Counted from the stretch's first letter, positions 14,697-23,346 are shown. The stretch: 24,357 nt of DNA from an uncultured Lachnospiraceae bacterium (GCA_910587045.1 CAJULG010000022.1:1-24357), one strand, 5' to 3'. The notes: a model not told the origin generated them from the letters alone. Numbers and translations are program-made.

Positions 14697-15830
14697 ATGA
14701 GTACGAAGCGATTAGGATTTGGATTGATGCGTCTGCCTTTATCAGACCCGGATGATCCGGCCGGGATTGATATGGAACGGACGAAACAGATGGTGGATAC
14801 ATTCCTGGAGCGTGGTTTTACATATTTTGATACTGCATGGATGTATTGTGGCTTTCAAAGTGAAAATGCAGCCAGAGAAGCGCTGGTAGAACGTTATCCC
14901 AGGGATCGTTTTACACTGGCGACCAAGCTTCATGCAGGATTTCTCCAGAGCAAGGAGGACCGGGACCGGATTTTCAATGAACAGCTGGCAAAGACCGGAG
15001 TGGAATACTTTGACTATTATCTGTTACATGACATCGGACAGGATCACTATAAGGTGTATACAGAGCTGGACTGCTTCCAGTGGTTACAGGAGAAAAAGCG
15101 GCAGGGACTGGTAAAGCATATCGGTTTTTCTTATCACGATAATGCAGAATTGCTGGATCAGGTACTGACAGAGCATCCGGAGATGGAGTTTGTACAGCTT
15201 CAGATCAATTACCTGGACTGGGACAGTGCGGGAATCCAGTCCGGCAAGTGCTACGAGACAGCAGTAAAGCATAAGAAACCGGTTATTGTCATGGAACCGG
15301 TCAAGGGCGGAACTCTGGCGAATGTTCCGGAGGGAGTGGAGCGGTTATTCAAGGATGTTCATCCGGACTGGTCTGTTTCCTCCTGGGCGATCCGCTTTGC
15401 TGCAAGTCTGGATAATGTCATGATGGTATTGAGCGGTATGAGCAGCATGGAACAACTGCTGGACAATACGGAATATATGGCTGAGTTTCAGCCGCTGAAT
15501 GCAGAGGAGCAACAGACGATCCGGGAGGCGGCAGCTATGATCAACTCCAATATTGTCATTCCGTGTACCGGCTGTTCCTATTGTACGGACGGCTGTCCGA
15601 TGAAGATTGCCATTCCGAAATATTTTTCGCTATACAATGCGGATCTGCAGGAGATAAAGGAAAAGGGATGGACACCACAGGGAGAATATTATGACAGACT
15701 GACAGGCACATTTGGCAAAGCAAGCGCCTGTGTAGCGTGCGGTCAGTGTGAGGGAGTCTGTCCGCAGCATCTGCCGATCATAGAACATCTGAAAGAGGTT
15801 GCGGCTCATTTTGAGACTTCGGATATATGA
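14697..15830 (+). CDS. Aldo/keto reductase with C-terminal 2x[4Fe-4S] domain
   Basis: A 377-residue fusion. Residues 1-270 form an aldo/keto reductase barrel with the catalytic tetrad D45, Y50, K77 and H111 (FDTAWMY, ATKLHA, YLLHDIG). Residues 285-370 form a ferredoxin-like domain with two cysteine clusters: C290, C293, C296, C300 (PCTGCSYCTDGCP) and C345, C348, C351, C355 (ACVACGQCEGVCP). This architecture is common in anaerobic Clostridia, where the barrel may exchange electrons with the clusters; substrates are mostly unknown. The ATG at 14697 follows AAGGGGGT. A 38-codon open extension upstream covers the promoter and is rejected. It probably leads an operon with the cyclase and esterase genes, 39 and 28 bases apart. 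Confidence 0.92.
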   Translation: MSTKRLGFGLMRLPLSDPDDPAGIDMERTKQMVDTFLERGFTYFDTAWMYCGFQSENAAREALVERYPRDRFTLATKLHAGFLQSKEDRDRIFNEQLAKTGVEYFDYYLLHDIGQDHYKVYTELDCFQWLQEKKRQGLVKHIGFSYHDNAELLDQVLTEHPEMEFVQLQINYLDWDSAGIQSGKCYETAVKHKKPVIVMEPVKGGTLANVPEGVERLFKDVHPDWSVSSWAIRFAASLDNVMMVLSGMSSMEQLLDNTEYMAEFQPLNAEEQQTIREAAAMINSNIVIPCTGCSYCTDGCPMKIAIPKYFSLYNADLQEIKEKGWTPQGEYYDRLTGTFGKASACVACGQCEGVCPQHLPIIEHLKEVAAHFETSDI

Positions 15831-15869
15831 TCCTATTAGAAACAACTCTGTGTGAGAAGGAGATAAATC

Positions 15870-17240
15870 ATGGAACGGATAATCAGGGAGTTTGATGGTT
15901 TCAGGGAAATTGTATATGTGGCTGATCCGGAGAACTATAATTTAATGTTCTTAAATAAGGCCGGTTTACAGACCGTCGGATATAGCGAACTGGAACAGGT
16001 AAAGGGAAAAAAGTGCTATGAGGTATTACACGGTCTGGATCATCCCTGTCAATTCTGTACGAACGGTCAGTTATGCAGAGAGCAGTATCTGGAATGGAAG
16101 CATGAGGATCATATAGGAGGCAAAACATATCAGATCAAGGATAAGCTGATTTCCTGGGAGGGCAGGGATGTCCGTATGGAGATTGCCGAGGATGTGGCGG
16201 AAGCGGCCGTGTATGACATGGAAGCGCAGAAGCAGAGCCGGCTGAACAACGAACGGATTGTGCTGGAATGTGTGAAAATGATGTATTCTTCTCTGGAAAC
16301 AGATATTGCACTGAATAATGCGTTACAGGTACTTGGCACTTCATTAGGAAGTGAGCGTACTTATATATTTCATGTCTTTGGTAAATATATGGACAATACC
16401 TATGAGTGGTGTGCAGAAGGTGTTTCTCAGGAAATTGATACATTGCAGAATGTTCCGATTACCACGATCGACCGCTGGATGCCGTTCTTTACGAAGAATG
16501 AGTGTGTGATCATGGAAGACCTGGAGGAGATCCGGGATTATGCACCGGATGAATATGAGATCCTGAAGCGGCAGAAGGTACATTCGCTGATCACGGTCCC
16601 GATGATGGACAAGGGGAAGCTGGTAGGATATTTCGGAGTAGATAACCCGAGAACCGGAAATCTGAATGAGATGTCCAATATCCTGAAGATGCTGGCCTAT
16701 TTCTTTCAATCGCTTCTGGAACGCAAGAAGCGGGAGGATTATCTGCGGAAGATCGGCTTTACAGATGCCATGACCGGAGCCCTGAACCGGAATGCGTATA
16801 TACGTGATACCATGTCTGAGGACAACGGAGAGCTGTCTTCTATCGGATGTTTCTTTATTGATATTAATGGCTTAAAGCGAAGTAATGATATATTTGGTCA
16901 TGAAACAGGGGACGAACTGATCCGGAGGATTTACCAGATTGTCTGTTCCGGCGTGAAGGATTATCCGGTATACCGGCTGGGTGGCGATGAATTTGTGGTT
17001 TTGTGTCAGAATATTACAAAGGAAGAGTTTGCTTCCATAGAATCCGTACTGCGACGGGAACTGAGCGGCAGGCATGGCTGCAGCGCAGCTGTGGGCGGCG
17101 GCTATTCAGAATCTCCAAATGATCTGGGCGCTATTATTGAAAAGGCGGATCAGAGAATGTATCAGGATAAGAAACAGTACTACAGGAATATTAACATTCG
17201 ATTCTCTTCTGAATATCTTAATTCTGAGGTCAAAGCATAG
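15870..17240 (+). CDS. PAS-GAF-GGDEF diguanylate cyclase
   Basis: A 456-residue soluble protein. A PAS domain (about 8-110) has an unusual cysteine set C49, C60, C63 and C69 around HPCQFCTNGQLC. A GAF domain (about 125-285) is followed by a cyclase domain (about 295-440) with DAMTGALNRNAY, FFIDINGLKRSND and an intact GGDEF (371-375). The enzyme should make cyclic di-GMP from two GTP. The RxxD inhibitory site normally placed five residues before GGDEF is missing (VKDY there), so product inhibition through that site is unlikely. No EAL or HD-GYP domain is in the window. The ribosome site is AGAAGGAGA. The sensory half suggests a redox, metal or small-ligand cue. Confidence 0.93.
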   Translation: MERIIREFDGFREIVYVADPENYNLMFLNKAGLQTVGYSELEQVKGKKCYEVLHGLDHPCQFCTNGQLCREQYLEWKHEDHIGGKTYQIKDKLISWEGRDVRMEIAEDVAEAAVYDMEAQKQSRLNNERIVLECVKMMYSSLETDIALNNALQVLGTSLGSERTYIFHVFGKYMDNTYEWCAEGVSQEIDTLQNVPITTIDRWMPFFTKNECVIMEDLEEIRDYAPDEYEILKRQKVHSLITVPMMDKGKLVGYFGVDNPRTGNLNEMSNILKMLAYFFQSLLERKKREDYLRKIGFTDAMTGALNRNAYIRDTMSEDNGELSSIGCFFIDINGLKRSNDIFGHETGDELIRRIYQIVCSGVKDYPVYRLGGDEFVVLCQNITKEEFASIESVLRRELSGRHGCSAAVGGGYSESPNDLGAIIEKADQRMYQDKKQYYRNINIRFSSEYLNSEVKA

Positions 17241-17268
17241 ATGTGCACAGCATCGGGAGGATTCAGAT

Positions 17269-18234
17269 ATGTCAGAACGGATATCACTGGAACCAGAAGC
17301 GGCGGCGGTTTGCGATGCAAACGCAGTGCCGCCTTTTCTGTTTCAGTTACCACCATGGAGAGGACGGGAGCTGGTGGAGGAAGCTCAGAGTACGCCGGTA
17401 TGTATGTGTCCGGCAGATATACGGAAAACTGTGATGAATACCGGGAGATGGGGACGGATTCCGGTCTATATCGTTGTTCCGGAACAGGTATCCTGTACCA
17501 AACGGATAATTTTTTATATTCATGGCGCAGGATGGGTATTTGGCAGCTTCCATACCCATGAAAAGCTGGTGCGGGAGCTGGCGGCACGGACCGGTTCGGT
17601 TGTTGTCTTCCCGGAGTATACGAGGTCTCCGGAAGCACGATATCCGGTGGCGATTGAACAGTGCTATTCTGTCCTGTCCAGACTGCCGGAGCTGGCGGCT
17701 GTCATGAATATCTCCTATGACCCGTCTGCACTGGTCATTGCAGGAGACAGTGTAGGCGGTAATATGGCCATTGCCATGATATTTATGGCAAAGCAGCGGA
17801 AGGGGCCCTGCATGCAAAGTCTGTTGTTATATTATCCGGTGACCAATGCATGCTTTGATACGAAGTCATATTGTCAGTTTGCAGAAAATTATTATCTGTA
17901 CCGGGAAGGAATGATGTGGTTCTGGAATCAGTATACCCGTTCTGAGCAGGAACGAAATCAGATAACGGCATCACCGCTTCGGGCATTGACGGAGCAGCTC
18001 TGCGGATTTCCGCCAACCATGATATTAAATGGAGAAGCAGATGTATTGCGGGATGAGGGCGAAGCATTTGCCCGGAAGCTGCGGGAGGCCGGTGTGAGCG
18101 TGACTGCCATCCGCTTTCAGGGTATGATCCATGACATTGTAATGCTGAATGCATTAGATCAGACCAATGCCTGCCGTGCCGCCATGGATGTATCGGTTGA
18201 CTGGATCTGTCGCACTGGATGCGGGGCTGTATAA
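17269..18234 (+). CDS. Alpha/beta hydrolase of the hormone-sensitive lipase family
   Basis: A 321-residue esterase-like protein. The oxyanion motif is HGAGW (85-89), a variant of HGGGW. The nucleophile elbow is GDSVGG with S161, the acid is D258 (GEADVLRDEG) and the base is H288 (MIHDIVML). This is the type IV or hormone-sensitive-lipase class, which hydrolyses short acyl esters in the cytoplasm; no signal peptide is present. The ATG at 17269 lies eight bases after GGGAGG. The open frame extends 65 codons further upstream into the cyclase gene, but that part is out of frame with the cyclase and is rejected. The natural substrate is unknown. Confidence 0.9.
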   Translation: MSERISLEPEAAAVCDANAVPPFLFQLPPWRGRELVEEAQSTPVCMCPADIRKTVMNTGRWGRIPVYIVVPEQVSCTKRIIFYIHGAGWVFGSFHTHEKLVRELAARTGSVVVFPEYTRSPEARYPVAIEQCYSVLSRLPELAAVMNISYDPSALVIAGDSVGGNMAIAMIFMAKQRKGPCMQSLLLYYPVTNACFDTKSYCQFAENYYLYREGMMWFWNQYTRSEQERNQITASPLRALTEQLCGFPPTMILNGEADVLRDEGEAFARKLREAGVSVTAIRFQGMIHDIVMLNALDQTNACRAAMDVSVDWICRTGCGAV

Positions 18235-18241
18235 GGAATGG

Positions 18242-18270
18242 TTGATTATTTGTTGTGGTTGAAATATAAT
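18242..18270 (+). promoter_or_regulatory. Promoter of mnmA
   Basis: TTGATT (18242-18247) and a perfect TATAAT (18265-18270) are separated by exactly 17 bases, 45 bases before the mnmA start. This is one of the clearest sigma-A promoters in the window. Confidence 0.75.
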
Positions 18271-18314
18271 ATTTTCAGAAGAAGCAGGGATAGATACAAA
18301 AAGAGGATAGGCAT

Positions 18315-19400
18315 ATGAGCAGAAAGGCATTGATTGCCATGAGCGGCGGCGTGGACTCATCCGTAGCCGCCCTTCTGATGAAGGAAAAGGGATATGACTG
18401 TATTGGCGTGACAATGAAGCTGCACGATAACAGGGACAATGGATTGGCATTGGAGAAGAGCTGTTGTACCTCTGATGACATTGCAGACGCCGGGCGGGTT
18501 GCGGAACGACTGGGGATTCCTTTTTATGTTGTAGATTATAAAGCGGATTTCAAGGAAAAGGTTATGGATCCGTTTGTAGAGGCTTATCTGCGGGGCTGTA
18601 CGCCCAATCCGTGTATTGAATGCAACCGGCATTTAAAATTTGAGCATTTATACCGAAAGGCTGAGGAGCTGGGCTGTGATGTGATCGCAACGGGTCATTA
18701 TGCCTGTGTTGATCACGATGGCACGCAGTATTGTTTAAAAAGGGCGGCGGATCCGGCAAAGGATCAAAGCTATGTACTGTATTCACTGACGCAGGAGCAG
18801 TTAGGCCATACCATGTTTCCGCTTGGAGCGTTGAAAAAGGAGCAGGTACGGGAGCTTGCCCGGGAGCATGATCTTATCAATGCAGCCAAGCGTGAGAGCC
18901 AGGATATCTGTTTCATTCCGGATGGAGATTATAAACGGTTTATGAGGGAGCATTATCATATCAATATCGGGGATGGCGAATTTGTGGACAGGACCGGAAA
19001 GGTTCTGGGAAAGCACTCCGGTTATTATGGATTTACGATCGGACAGCGTCGGGGACTGGGAATCGCTGCGGAGGCCCCGTATTATGTGGTCGATATTCTG
19101 CCGGAACGCAATCAGGTTGTTTTGGGAGAAAATGAAGATCTGTACCAGACGACACTGGTGGCTGAGCATGTAAACTGGCTTATGTCGTCTGACTATAAGG
19201 ATATGATAATTCAGGCAAAGGTGCGTTACCGCCAGGCGGCACAGAATGCCTATGTGAAACGCCTGGAGGGAGACCGGATCCAGGTGGAATTCTTAGAGCC
19301 TCAACGGGCAATTACCAGAGGACAGGCTGTGGTGTTGTATTGTGGAGATATTGTCATTGGAGGCGGTACCATATCCGCTCTGACAACTGACCGGGCTTAG
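18315..19400 (+). CDS. mnmA: tRNA-specific 2-thiouridylase
   Basis: MnmA puts sulfur on U34 of tRNA-Lys, tRNA-Glu and tRNA-Gln, two of which are encoded at the left end of this window. The 361-residue protein has the PP-loop SGGVDSS (10-16), the region GCTPNPCIECNRHLKFEHL with catalytic C103, and the second catalytic cysteine C199 in SQDICFIP. Downstream TIGQRRGLG and a C-terminal beta domain complete the family's order. The gene has its own promoter. The sulfur donor and relay proteins are not in the window. Confidence 0.96.
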   Translation: MSRKALIAMSGGVDSSVAALLMKEKGYDCIGVTMKLHDNRDNGLALEKSCCTSDDIADAGRVAERLGIPFYVVDYKADFKEKVMDPFVEAYLRGCTPNPCIECNRHLKFEHLYRKAEELGCDVIATGHYACVDHDGTQYCLKRAADPAKDQSYVLYSLTQEQLGHTMFPLGALKKEQVRELAREHDLINAAKRESQDICFIPDGDYKRFMREHYHINIGDGEFVDRTGKVLGKHSGYYGFTIGQRRGLGIAAEAPYYVVDILPERNQVVLGENEDLYQTTLVAEHVNWLMSSDYKDMIIQAKVRYRQAAQNAYVKRLEGDRIQVEFLEPQRAITRGQAVVLYCGDIVIGGGTISALTTDRA

Positions 19401-19456
19401 GCGGATCTGCGTCTGGATGATTTGGATAATATAGAGATGAACAGGAGGAAGATTGG

Positions 19457-19867
19457 ATGGAGTCAAGAGTGGAGGAGGCGTTGAAGCGTCATCGAAAAGG
19501 ATTTAACTGTGCACAGGCGATCGCCTGTACTTACTGCGATCTGGTGGGTATAGATGAGACCACCATGTTCCGGATGACAGAGGCACTGGGACTTGGTATG
19601 GGCGGCATGGAGGGAACCTGCGGTACTGTAACCGCTGTCTGTGTGCTGGTCGGTCTGAAATGCAGTACGGGTAATCTGGAGCAGCCAAACAGTAAATCGG
19701 AAACATATAAGCTGTCCAGGGAGGTCGTGAAGCAGTTTAAGGATCAGAATACAACAGTTGTATGCAAAGTATTAAAGGGTGTGGGAACCGGTGAGGTGCT
19801 TCGTTCCTGTCCGGATTGTGTCCGGGATGCAGCGTTGATCGCAGAACAGGTGCTGTTTGCAGAATGA
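19457..19867 (+). CDS. C_GCAxxG_C_C family protein (diverged)
   Basis: A 136-residue cysteine-rich protein, nine cysteines in all: C18, C24, C27, C55, C62, C69, C103, C118 and C121. The layout (FNCAQAIACTYC, LGLGMGG, GTCGTVTAV, a late CKVLKG and CPDCV) matches the C_GCAxxG_C_C family, a probable redox or metal-binding group of anaerobes without a defined reaction. The core motif CGAxxG is CGTVTA here, so both the alanine and the final glycine have changed. The ATG follows AGGAGGAAG at about seven bases. It sits 56 bases after mnmA. Confidence 0.82.
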   Translation: MESRVEEALKRHRKGFNCAQAIACTYCDLVGIDETTMFRMTEALGLGMGGMEGTCGTVTAVCVLVGLKCSTGNLEQPNSKSETYKLSREVVKQFKDQNTTVVCKVLKGVGTGEVLRSCPDCVRDAALIAEQVLFAE

Positions 19868-19890
19868 AAGATCTTCCTGTGCGATTAGAA

Positions 19891-19919
19891 TTGTGCAATG
19901 GTTGATTTGGGTATATAAT
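19891..19919 (+). promoter_or_regulatory. Possible promoter upstream of mutY
   Basis: A perfect TATAAT (19914-19919) is preceded at 17 bases by TTGTGC (19891-19896), which keeps only the TTG of the -35. It lies 72 bases before the mutY start, so the leader would contain the ribosome-site-like element at 19920-19927. Confidence 0.5.
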
Positions 19920-19961
19920 AGGAGGAGATTTCTGTTGTCAGGGATGTTTCTTTGGAATTGA
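19920..19961 (+). other. Strong ribosome-site motif with an eight-codon frame
   Basis: AGGAGGAG (19920-19927) is followed by TTG (19935-19937) and a frame of eight codons reading MSGMFLWN, ending in TGA at 19959-19961. The mutY start comes 31 bases later and has only a weak AGCAGGT. It may be a leader peptide, the scar of a lost gene, or chance. Confidence 0.3.
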
Positions 19962-19991
19962 TTTAGATAATAATGATATAGCAGGTATAAC

Positions 19992-21038
19992 ATGAACAAA
20001 TGTAAGAAGCTGGCGGAATATCTGATTGCCTGGTATCCGGATCATGCAAGGGAGCTGCCCTGGAGAAGGGATCGTGATCCTTATCATGTCTGGCTGTCGG
20101 AGATCATGCTCCAGCAGACCAGAGTTGAAGCGGTAAAAGAATATTATAAGCGATTTCTGCAGGCACTTCCGACGATCGCTGACCTGGCCAATGTGGAGGA
20201 GGATCGATTGCTGAAGCTGTGGGAGGGACTTGGCTATTATAACCGGGCAAGGAACCTGAAAAAGGCGGCACAGACGATCGTAAATGAAAGAGAAGGCAGG
20301 TTTCCGAAGACATATGAGGAGATTTTATCTCTGTCCGGTATTGGTGAATATACGGCAGGGGCGATCGGCTCCATATGTTTTGATCTTCCGACGCCGGCAG
20401 TGGATGGAAATGTCCTGCGGGTGTATACCAGAGTGATGGCGGATGCATCCAATATTGATAAGCAGTCCACAAAGAAAATGATCCGGGAACAGCTTGCGGC
20501 AGTATATCCAAAGGGGAAGTGCGGCATGTTTACACAGAGTCTGATGGAGCTTGGGGCAACGGTCTGTCTGCCCAATGGTATGCCGAAGTGTGGCGAGTGT
20601 CCGTTACAGTCCATATGTCTTGCAGGGCAGCATGACACATGGCAGCAGTATCCGGTCCGGGATGAGAAGAAGAGTAGAAGACTGGAAGATAAAACAGTAT
20701 TTGTTCTGCGATGCGGGAATCGGGTCGCAGTACGGAAGCGGGACAGTAAGGGTCTGTTATCGGGCATGTGGGAGTTCCCTAATGTGGAAGGCATCCTGAT
20801 AGAACAACAGGCGGCAGATGTAGCGGCACAGTGGAAGACAGCGCCGGAGCATATGAAGATGTCGTATCATTATACCCATGTATTCTCGCATGTGGAATGG
20901 AGAATGACCGCCTACTATCTTGCCTGTCAGCAGATGTGCAGGGAGTTTCAATGGGTAACGATGGAGGAATTAGAGCATAAAGTGGCAATGCCTTCGGCAT
21001 TTCGACCATTTTTAGATATGTTAAAGGAGGAGAAGTAA
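19992..21038 (+). CDS. mutY: A/G-specific adenine glycosylase
   Basis: MutY removes adenine paired with 8-oxoguanine or guanine, preventing G-to-T changes. The 348-residue protein has catalytic E37 (LSEIMLQQTRVE), the helix-hairpin-helix LSGIGEYTAGAI (114-125), catalytic D138 (VDGNVLRVYTR) and four cluster cysteines C192, C200, C203 and C209. The C-terminal NUDIX-like domain (about 230-345) carries THVFSHVEW, the 8-oxoG recognition loop. The cysteine spacing is C-X7-C-X2-C-X5-C, one residue longer in the first gap than the classical C-X6-C. The ribosome site is weak. The next gene starts at the base after its stop. Confidence 0.95.
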   Translation: MNKCKKLAEYLIAWYPDHARELPWRRDRDPYHVWLSEIMLQQTRVEAVKEYYKRFLQALPTIADLANVEEDRLLKLWEGLGYYNRARNLKKAAQTIVNEREGRFPKTYEEILSLSGIGEYTAGAIGSICFDLPTPAVDGNVLRVYTRVMADASNIDKQSTKKMIREQLAAVYPKGKCGMFTQSLMELGATVCLPNGMPKCGECPLQSICLAGQHDTWQQYPVRDEKKSRRLEDKTVFVLRCGNRVAVRKRDSKGLLSGMWEFPNVEGILIEQQAADVAAQWKTAPEHMKMSYHYTHVFSHVEWRMTAYYLACQQMCREFQWVTMEELEHKVAMPSAFRPFLDMLKEEK

Positions 21039-21485
21039 ATGCATAGACCAACAGGGGAAACCGTATTAATGTATGGGTTTACTGACCCGCAGAGAGCGAG
21101 AGAATTGCAGTATGTCATGGTACAGATGGGTATCCGTGTGAAGACGATCCATGACGACCAGCTGGGACAGACCGTGGGCTTTCTGGCCGGTGTGAAGGAT
21201 ATGGAGGAGAATCCGGCTCCGGAGCAGTATCCGCCATTGAATGAGGAAGTGATCGTCATGCATAATTTTACGATCAATAAGCGGATCGATCTGATGCTGA
21301 CGAATATCAAGAAGCGTGGCCTGGAAGGAATCCCGTTGAAGTGTGTGCTGACCAGTACCAATAAGAAATGGACCTTCTACGACCTGGCAAAGGAGCTGGA
21401 ACAGGAGCATGCTATGCTTATGAACGGACAGCTTCCGGGAACGAAAAAAGAGGATGTCAGTGCGGAAGAAGAAAAAGAGGAGTAA
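21039..21485 (+). CDS. DUF3783 protein
   Basis: A 148-residue soluble protein beginning directly after the mutY stop codon; its ribosome site AAAGGAGGAG lies in the last mutY codons, so the two are translationally coupled. The core has VLMYGFTDPQRARELQYVM near the N-terminus and EEVIVMHNFTINKRIDLML in the middle, followed by LKCVLTSTNKKWTFYDLAKEL and a charged acidic tail. This matches DUF3783, a clostridial family of unknown function. Cotranscription with mutY is the only functional hint. Confidence 0.82.
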   Translation: MHRPTGETVLMYGFTDPQRARELQYVMVQMGIRVKTIHDDQLGQTVGFLAGVKDMEENPAPEQYPPLNEEVIVMHNFTINKRIDLMLTNIKKRGLEGIPLKCVLTSTNKKWTFYDLAKELEQEHAMLMNGQLPGTKKEDVSAEEEKEE

Positions 21486-21533
21486 TGGGCAGGCCTGCGA
21501 GGAAACTATTACTTGCTGATATTTCTGAAATCA

Positions 21534-21579
21534 TGTAGAATGAATCATTAGGTACAGGATTCATTCTACATTTTGCTTT
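21534..21579 (+). terminator. Terminator of the mutY-DUF3783 unit
   Basis: TGTAGAATGAATC (21534-21546) pairs perfectly over 13 bp with 21558-21570, loop of 11 bases, followed by TTTTGCTTT (21571-21579). It ends the upstream operon 49 bases after the DUF3783 stop. I see no purine riboswitch fold between here and guaA. Confidence 0.85.
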
Positions 21580-21674
21580 ATGAGATTTTGAATGGAATCT
21601 GATATTGTAAAGGGAGAATATATCTGGAAACGCAAGAGGACATGAGAATTCAGGAGTGGAGGAAAGATACATTG

Positions 21675-23216
21675 ATGGATCAGGAATTAATTATCGTATT
21701 GGATTTTGGCGGTCAGTATAATCAGTTGATCGCAAGAAGGGTTCGGGAGTGTAATGTGTATGCGGAGGTACATCCGTATACCCTGGGCCTGGAAAAGATA
21801 AAGGATATGAATCCGAAGGGGATCATTTTTACCGGAGGGCCAAACAGCGTTTATGCGGAGGAATCGCCACGGTATCAGAAGGAAATCTTTGAACTGGGGA
21901 TTCCGATCCTTGGCATCTGTTATGGTTCCCAGTTGATGGCATATACATTGGAGGGCAGTGTAGAGACAGCCCCGGTCAGCGAATATGGAAGAACGGAGGT
22001 AGAAGTCGATACGTCTTCCGTATTGTTTCAGGATGTTGAGCCAACGACAGTGTGCTGGATGAGTCATACAGATTATATTGCAAAGGCACCGGAGGAATTT
22101 CGGATTACTGCCCATACTCCGGTGTGTCCGGTTGCTGCTATGGAGATTCCGGAACGGAAGTTGTATGCTACCCAGTTCCATCCTGAGGTTATGCATACCC
22201 GGGAGGGGCAGAAGATGCTGGCGAATTTTGTATACAAGGTATGTGGCTGTAAAGGGGACTGGAAGATGGATTCCTTTGTAGAGCATACCATTCAGGAACT
22301 ACGGGAGAAGATTGGTAATGGAAAGGTTCTGTGTGCGTTATCCGGCGGCGTGGATTCCTCTGTTGCAGCAGTTTTGTTATCCAAAGCCGTAGGAAAGCAA
22401 CTGACCTGTGTATTCGTGGATCATGGTCTGCTTCGGAAACATGAGGGAGACGAGGTTGAAGCTGTATTCGGACCAGAGGGGCCATATGACCTGAATTTTG
22501 TCCGGGTCAATGCCCAGGAACGTTTCTATGACAGGCTGAAGGGTGTAGAGGAACCGGAGCAGAAACGGAAGATCATTGGCGAGGAATTCATTCGTGTGTT
22601 TGAGGAGGAAGCCAGGAAAATCGGAGCAGTTGATTTCCTGGTACAGGGAACGATCTATCCGGATGTGATCGAGTCTGGTCTTGGTAAGTCTGCTGTGATC
22701 AAGTCTCATCATAACGTAGGCGGTCTGCCGGATTATGTGGATTTTAAGGAAATTGTGGAACCGCTCCGGCTGTTGTTTAAGGATGAGGTCCGCAGGGCAG
22801 GCTTAGAGCTTGGGATTCCGGATTATCTGGTGTTCCGTCAGCCATTTCCAGGCCCTGGACTTGGAATCCGGATCATAGGTGAGGTAACTGCTGATAAGGT
22901 GCGGATCGTGCAGGATGCGGATGCAATTTACCGGGAGGAGATTGCAAAGGCGGGAGTAGATAAAGGGCTGGGACAGTATTTTGCAGCGCTTACAAATATG
23001 CGAAGTGTGGGTGTAATGGGAGATGAGAGAACCTATGACTATGCTGTGGCACTCCGGGCAGTATGCACGTCTGACTTTATGACAGCGGAGAGTGCTGAGA
23101 TTCCGTGGGAGGTACTGGGAAAGGTGACGAACCGGATTGTGAATGAGGTAAAGGGGGTTAACCGGGTGCTGTATGACTGTACCGGGAAGCCGCCGGCAAC
23201 GATTGAGTTCGAGTAA
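21675..23216 (+). CDS. guaA: GMP synthase (glutamine-hydrolysing)
   Basis: GuaA aminates XMP to GMP using glutamine and ATP. The 513-residue protein has an N-terminal amidotransferase (1-195) with nucleophile C82 (GICYGSQ) and H169/E171 (QFHPEV), an ATP pyrophosphatase domain with P-loop SGGVDSS (223-229), and the C-terminal dimerisation domain with QPFPGPGLGIR and the terminal PPATIEFE. The ATG at 21675 follows GGAGGAAAG; an ATG 33 bases upstream is in frame but lies before that ribosome site. The gene ends intact. Its 3' end is a known insertion site for genomic islands in Firmicutes, and AT-rich genes of different style follow. Confidence 0.97.
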   Translation: MDQELIIVLDFGGQYNQLIARRVRECNVYAEVHPYTLGLEKIKDMNPKGIIFTGGPNSVYAEESPRYQKEIFELGIPILGICYGSQLMAYTLEGSVETAPVSEYGRTEVEVDTSSVLFQDVEPTTVCWMSHTDYIAKAPEEFRITAHTPVCPVAAMEIPERKLYATQFHPEVMHTREGQKMLANFVYKVCGCKGDWKMDSFVEHTIQELREKIGNGKVLCALSGGVDSSVAAVLLSKAVGKQLTCVFVDHGLLRKHEGDEVEAVFGPEGPYDLNFVRVNAQERFYDRLKGVEEPEQKRKIIGEEFIRVFEEEARKIGAVDFLVQGTIYPDVIESGLGKSAVIKSHHNVGGLPDYVDFKEIVEPLRLLFKDEVRRAGLELGIPDYLVFRQPFPGPGLGIRIIGEVTADKVRIVQDADAIYREEIAKAGVDKGLGQYFAALTNMRSVGVMGDERTYDYAVALRAVCTSDFMTAESAEIPWEVLGKVTNRIVNEVKGVNRVLYDCTGKPPATIEFE

Positions 23217-23223
23217 CGGATAA

Positions 23224-23268
23224 AATCCCGGAAATGCTGATAAAATGGGCGTTTCCGGGATTGCTTTA
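23224..23268 (+). terminator. Terminator after guaA
   Basis: AATCCCGGAAA (23224-23234) pairs perfectly with TTTCCGGGATT (23252-23262), 17-base loop, followed by the modest T-rich tail GCTTTA. It starts eight bases after the guaA stop. Confidence 0.72.
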
Positions 23269-23276
23269 TGCCGTTT

Positions 23277-23346
23277 GGCTCTAAAATGGCTCTATTTATT
23301 TGATGAATACTGGATTGGGGGTGGGTATCATGATACCTGCTTTTTA
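23277..23346. repeat. Cassette-like intergenic repeat, copy 1
   Basis: This is one of two ~70-bp copies. Blocks shared exactly with copy 2 include GGCTCT, TTATTTGA, AATACTGGATT, GGGTAT, ATGATAC, TGC and TTTTTA, in the same order and almost the same spacing. From TTATTTGA to TGC 37 of 45 positions agree. The copy contains the palindrome GGTATCATGATACC (23324-23337). On the plus strand this forms an 8-bp stem with loop CATG, followed by T5 (23341-23345). The stop codon of the minus-strand gene to the right (23344-23346) lies inside the repeat. Confidence 0.75.

Noticed and set aside
17074..17268. 65-codon N-terminal extension of the esterase
   Set aside because: It overlaps the GGDEF gene in another frame. 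The ATG at 17269 has GGGAGG upstream.
21580..21674. Purine riboswitch before guaA
   Set aside because: I see no three-way junction or conserved purine-aptamer loops. The clear hairpin there is the upstream terminator.
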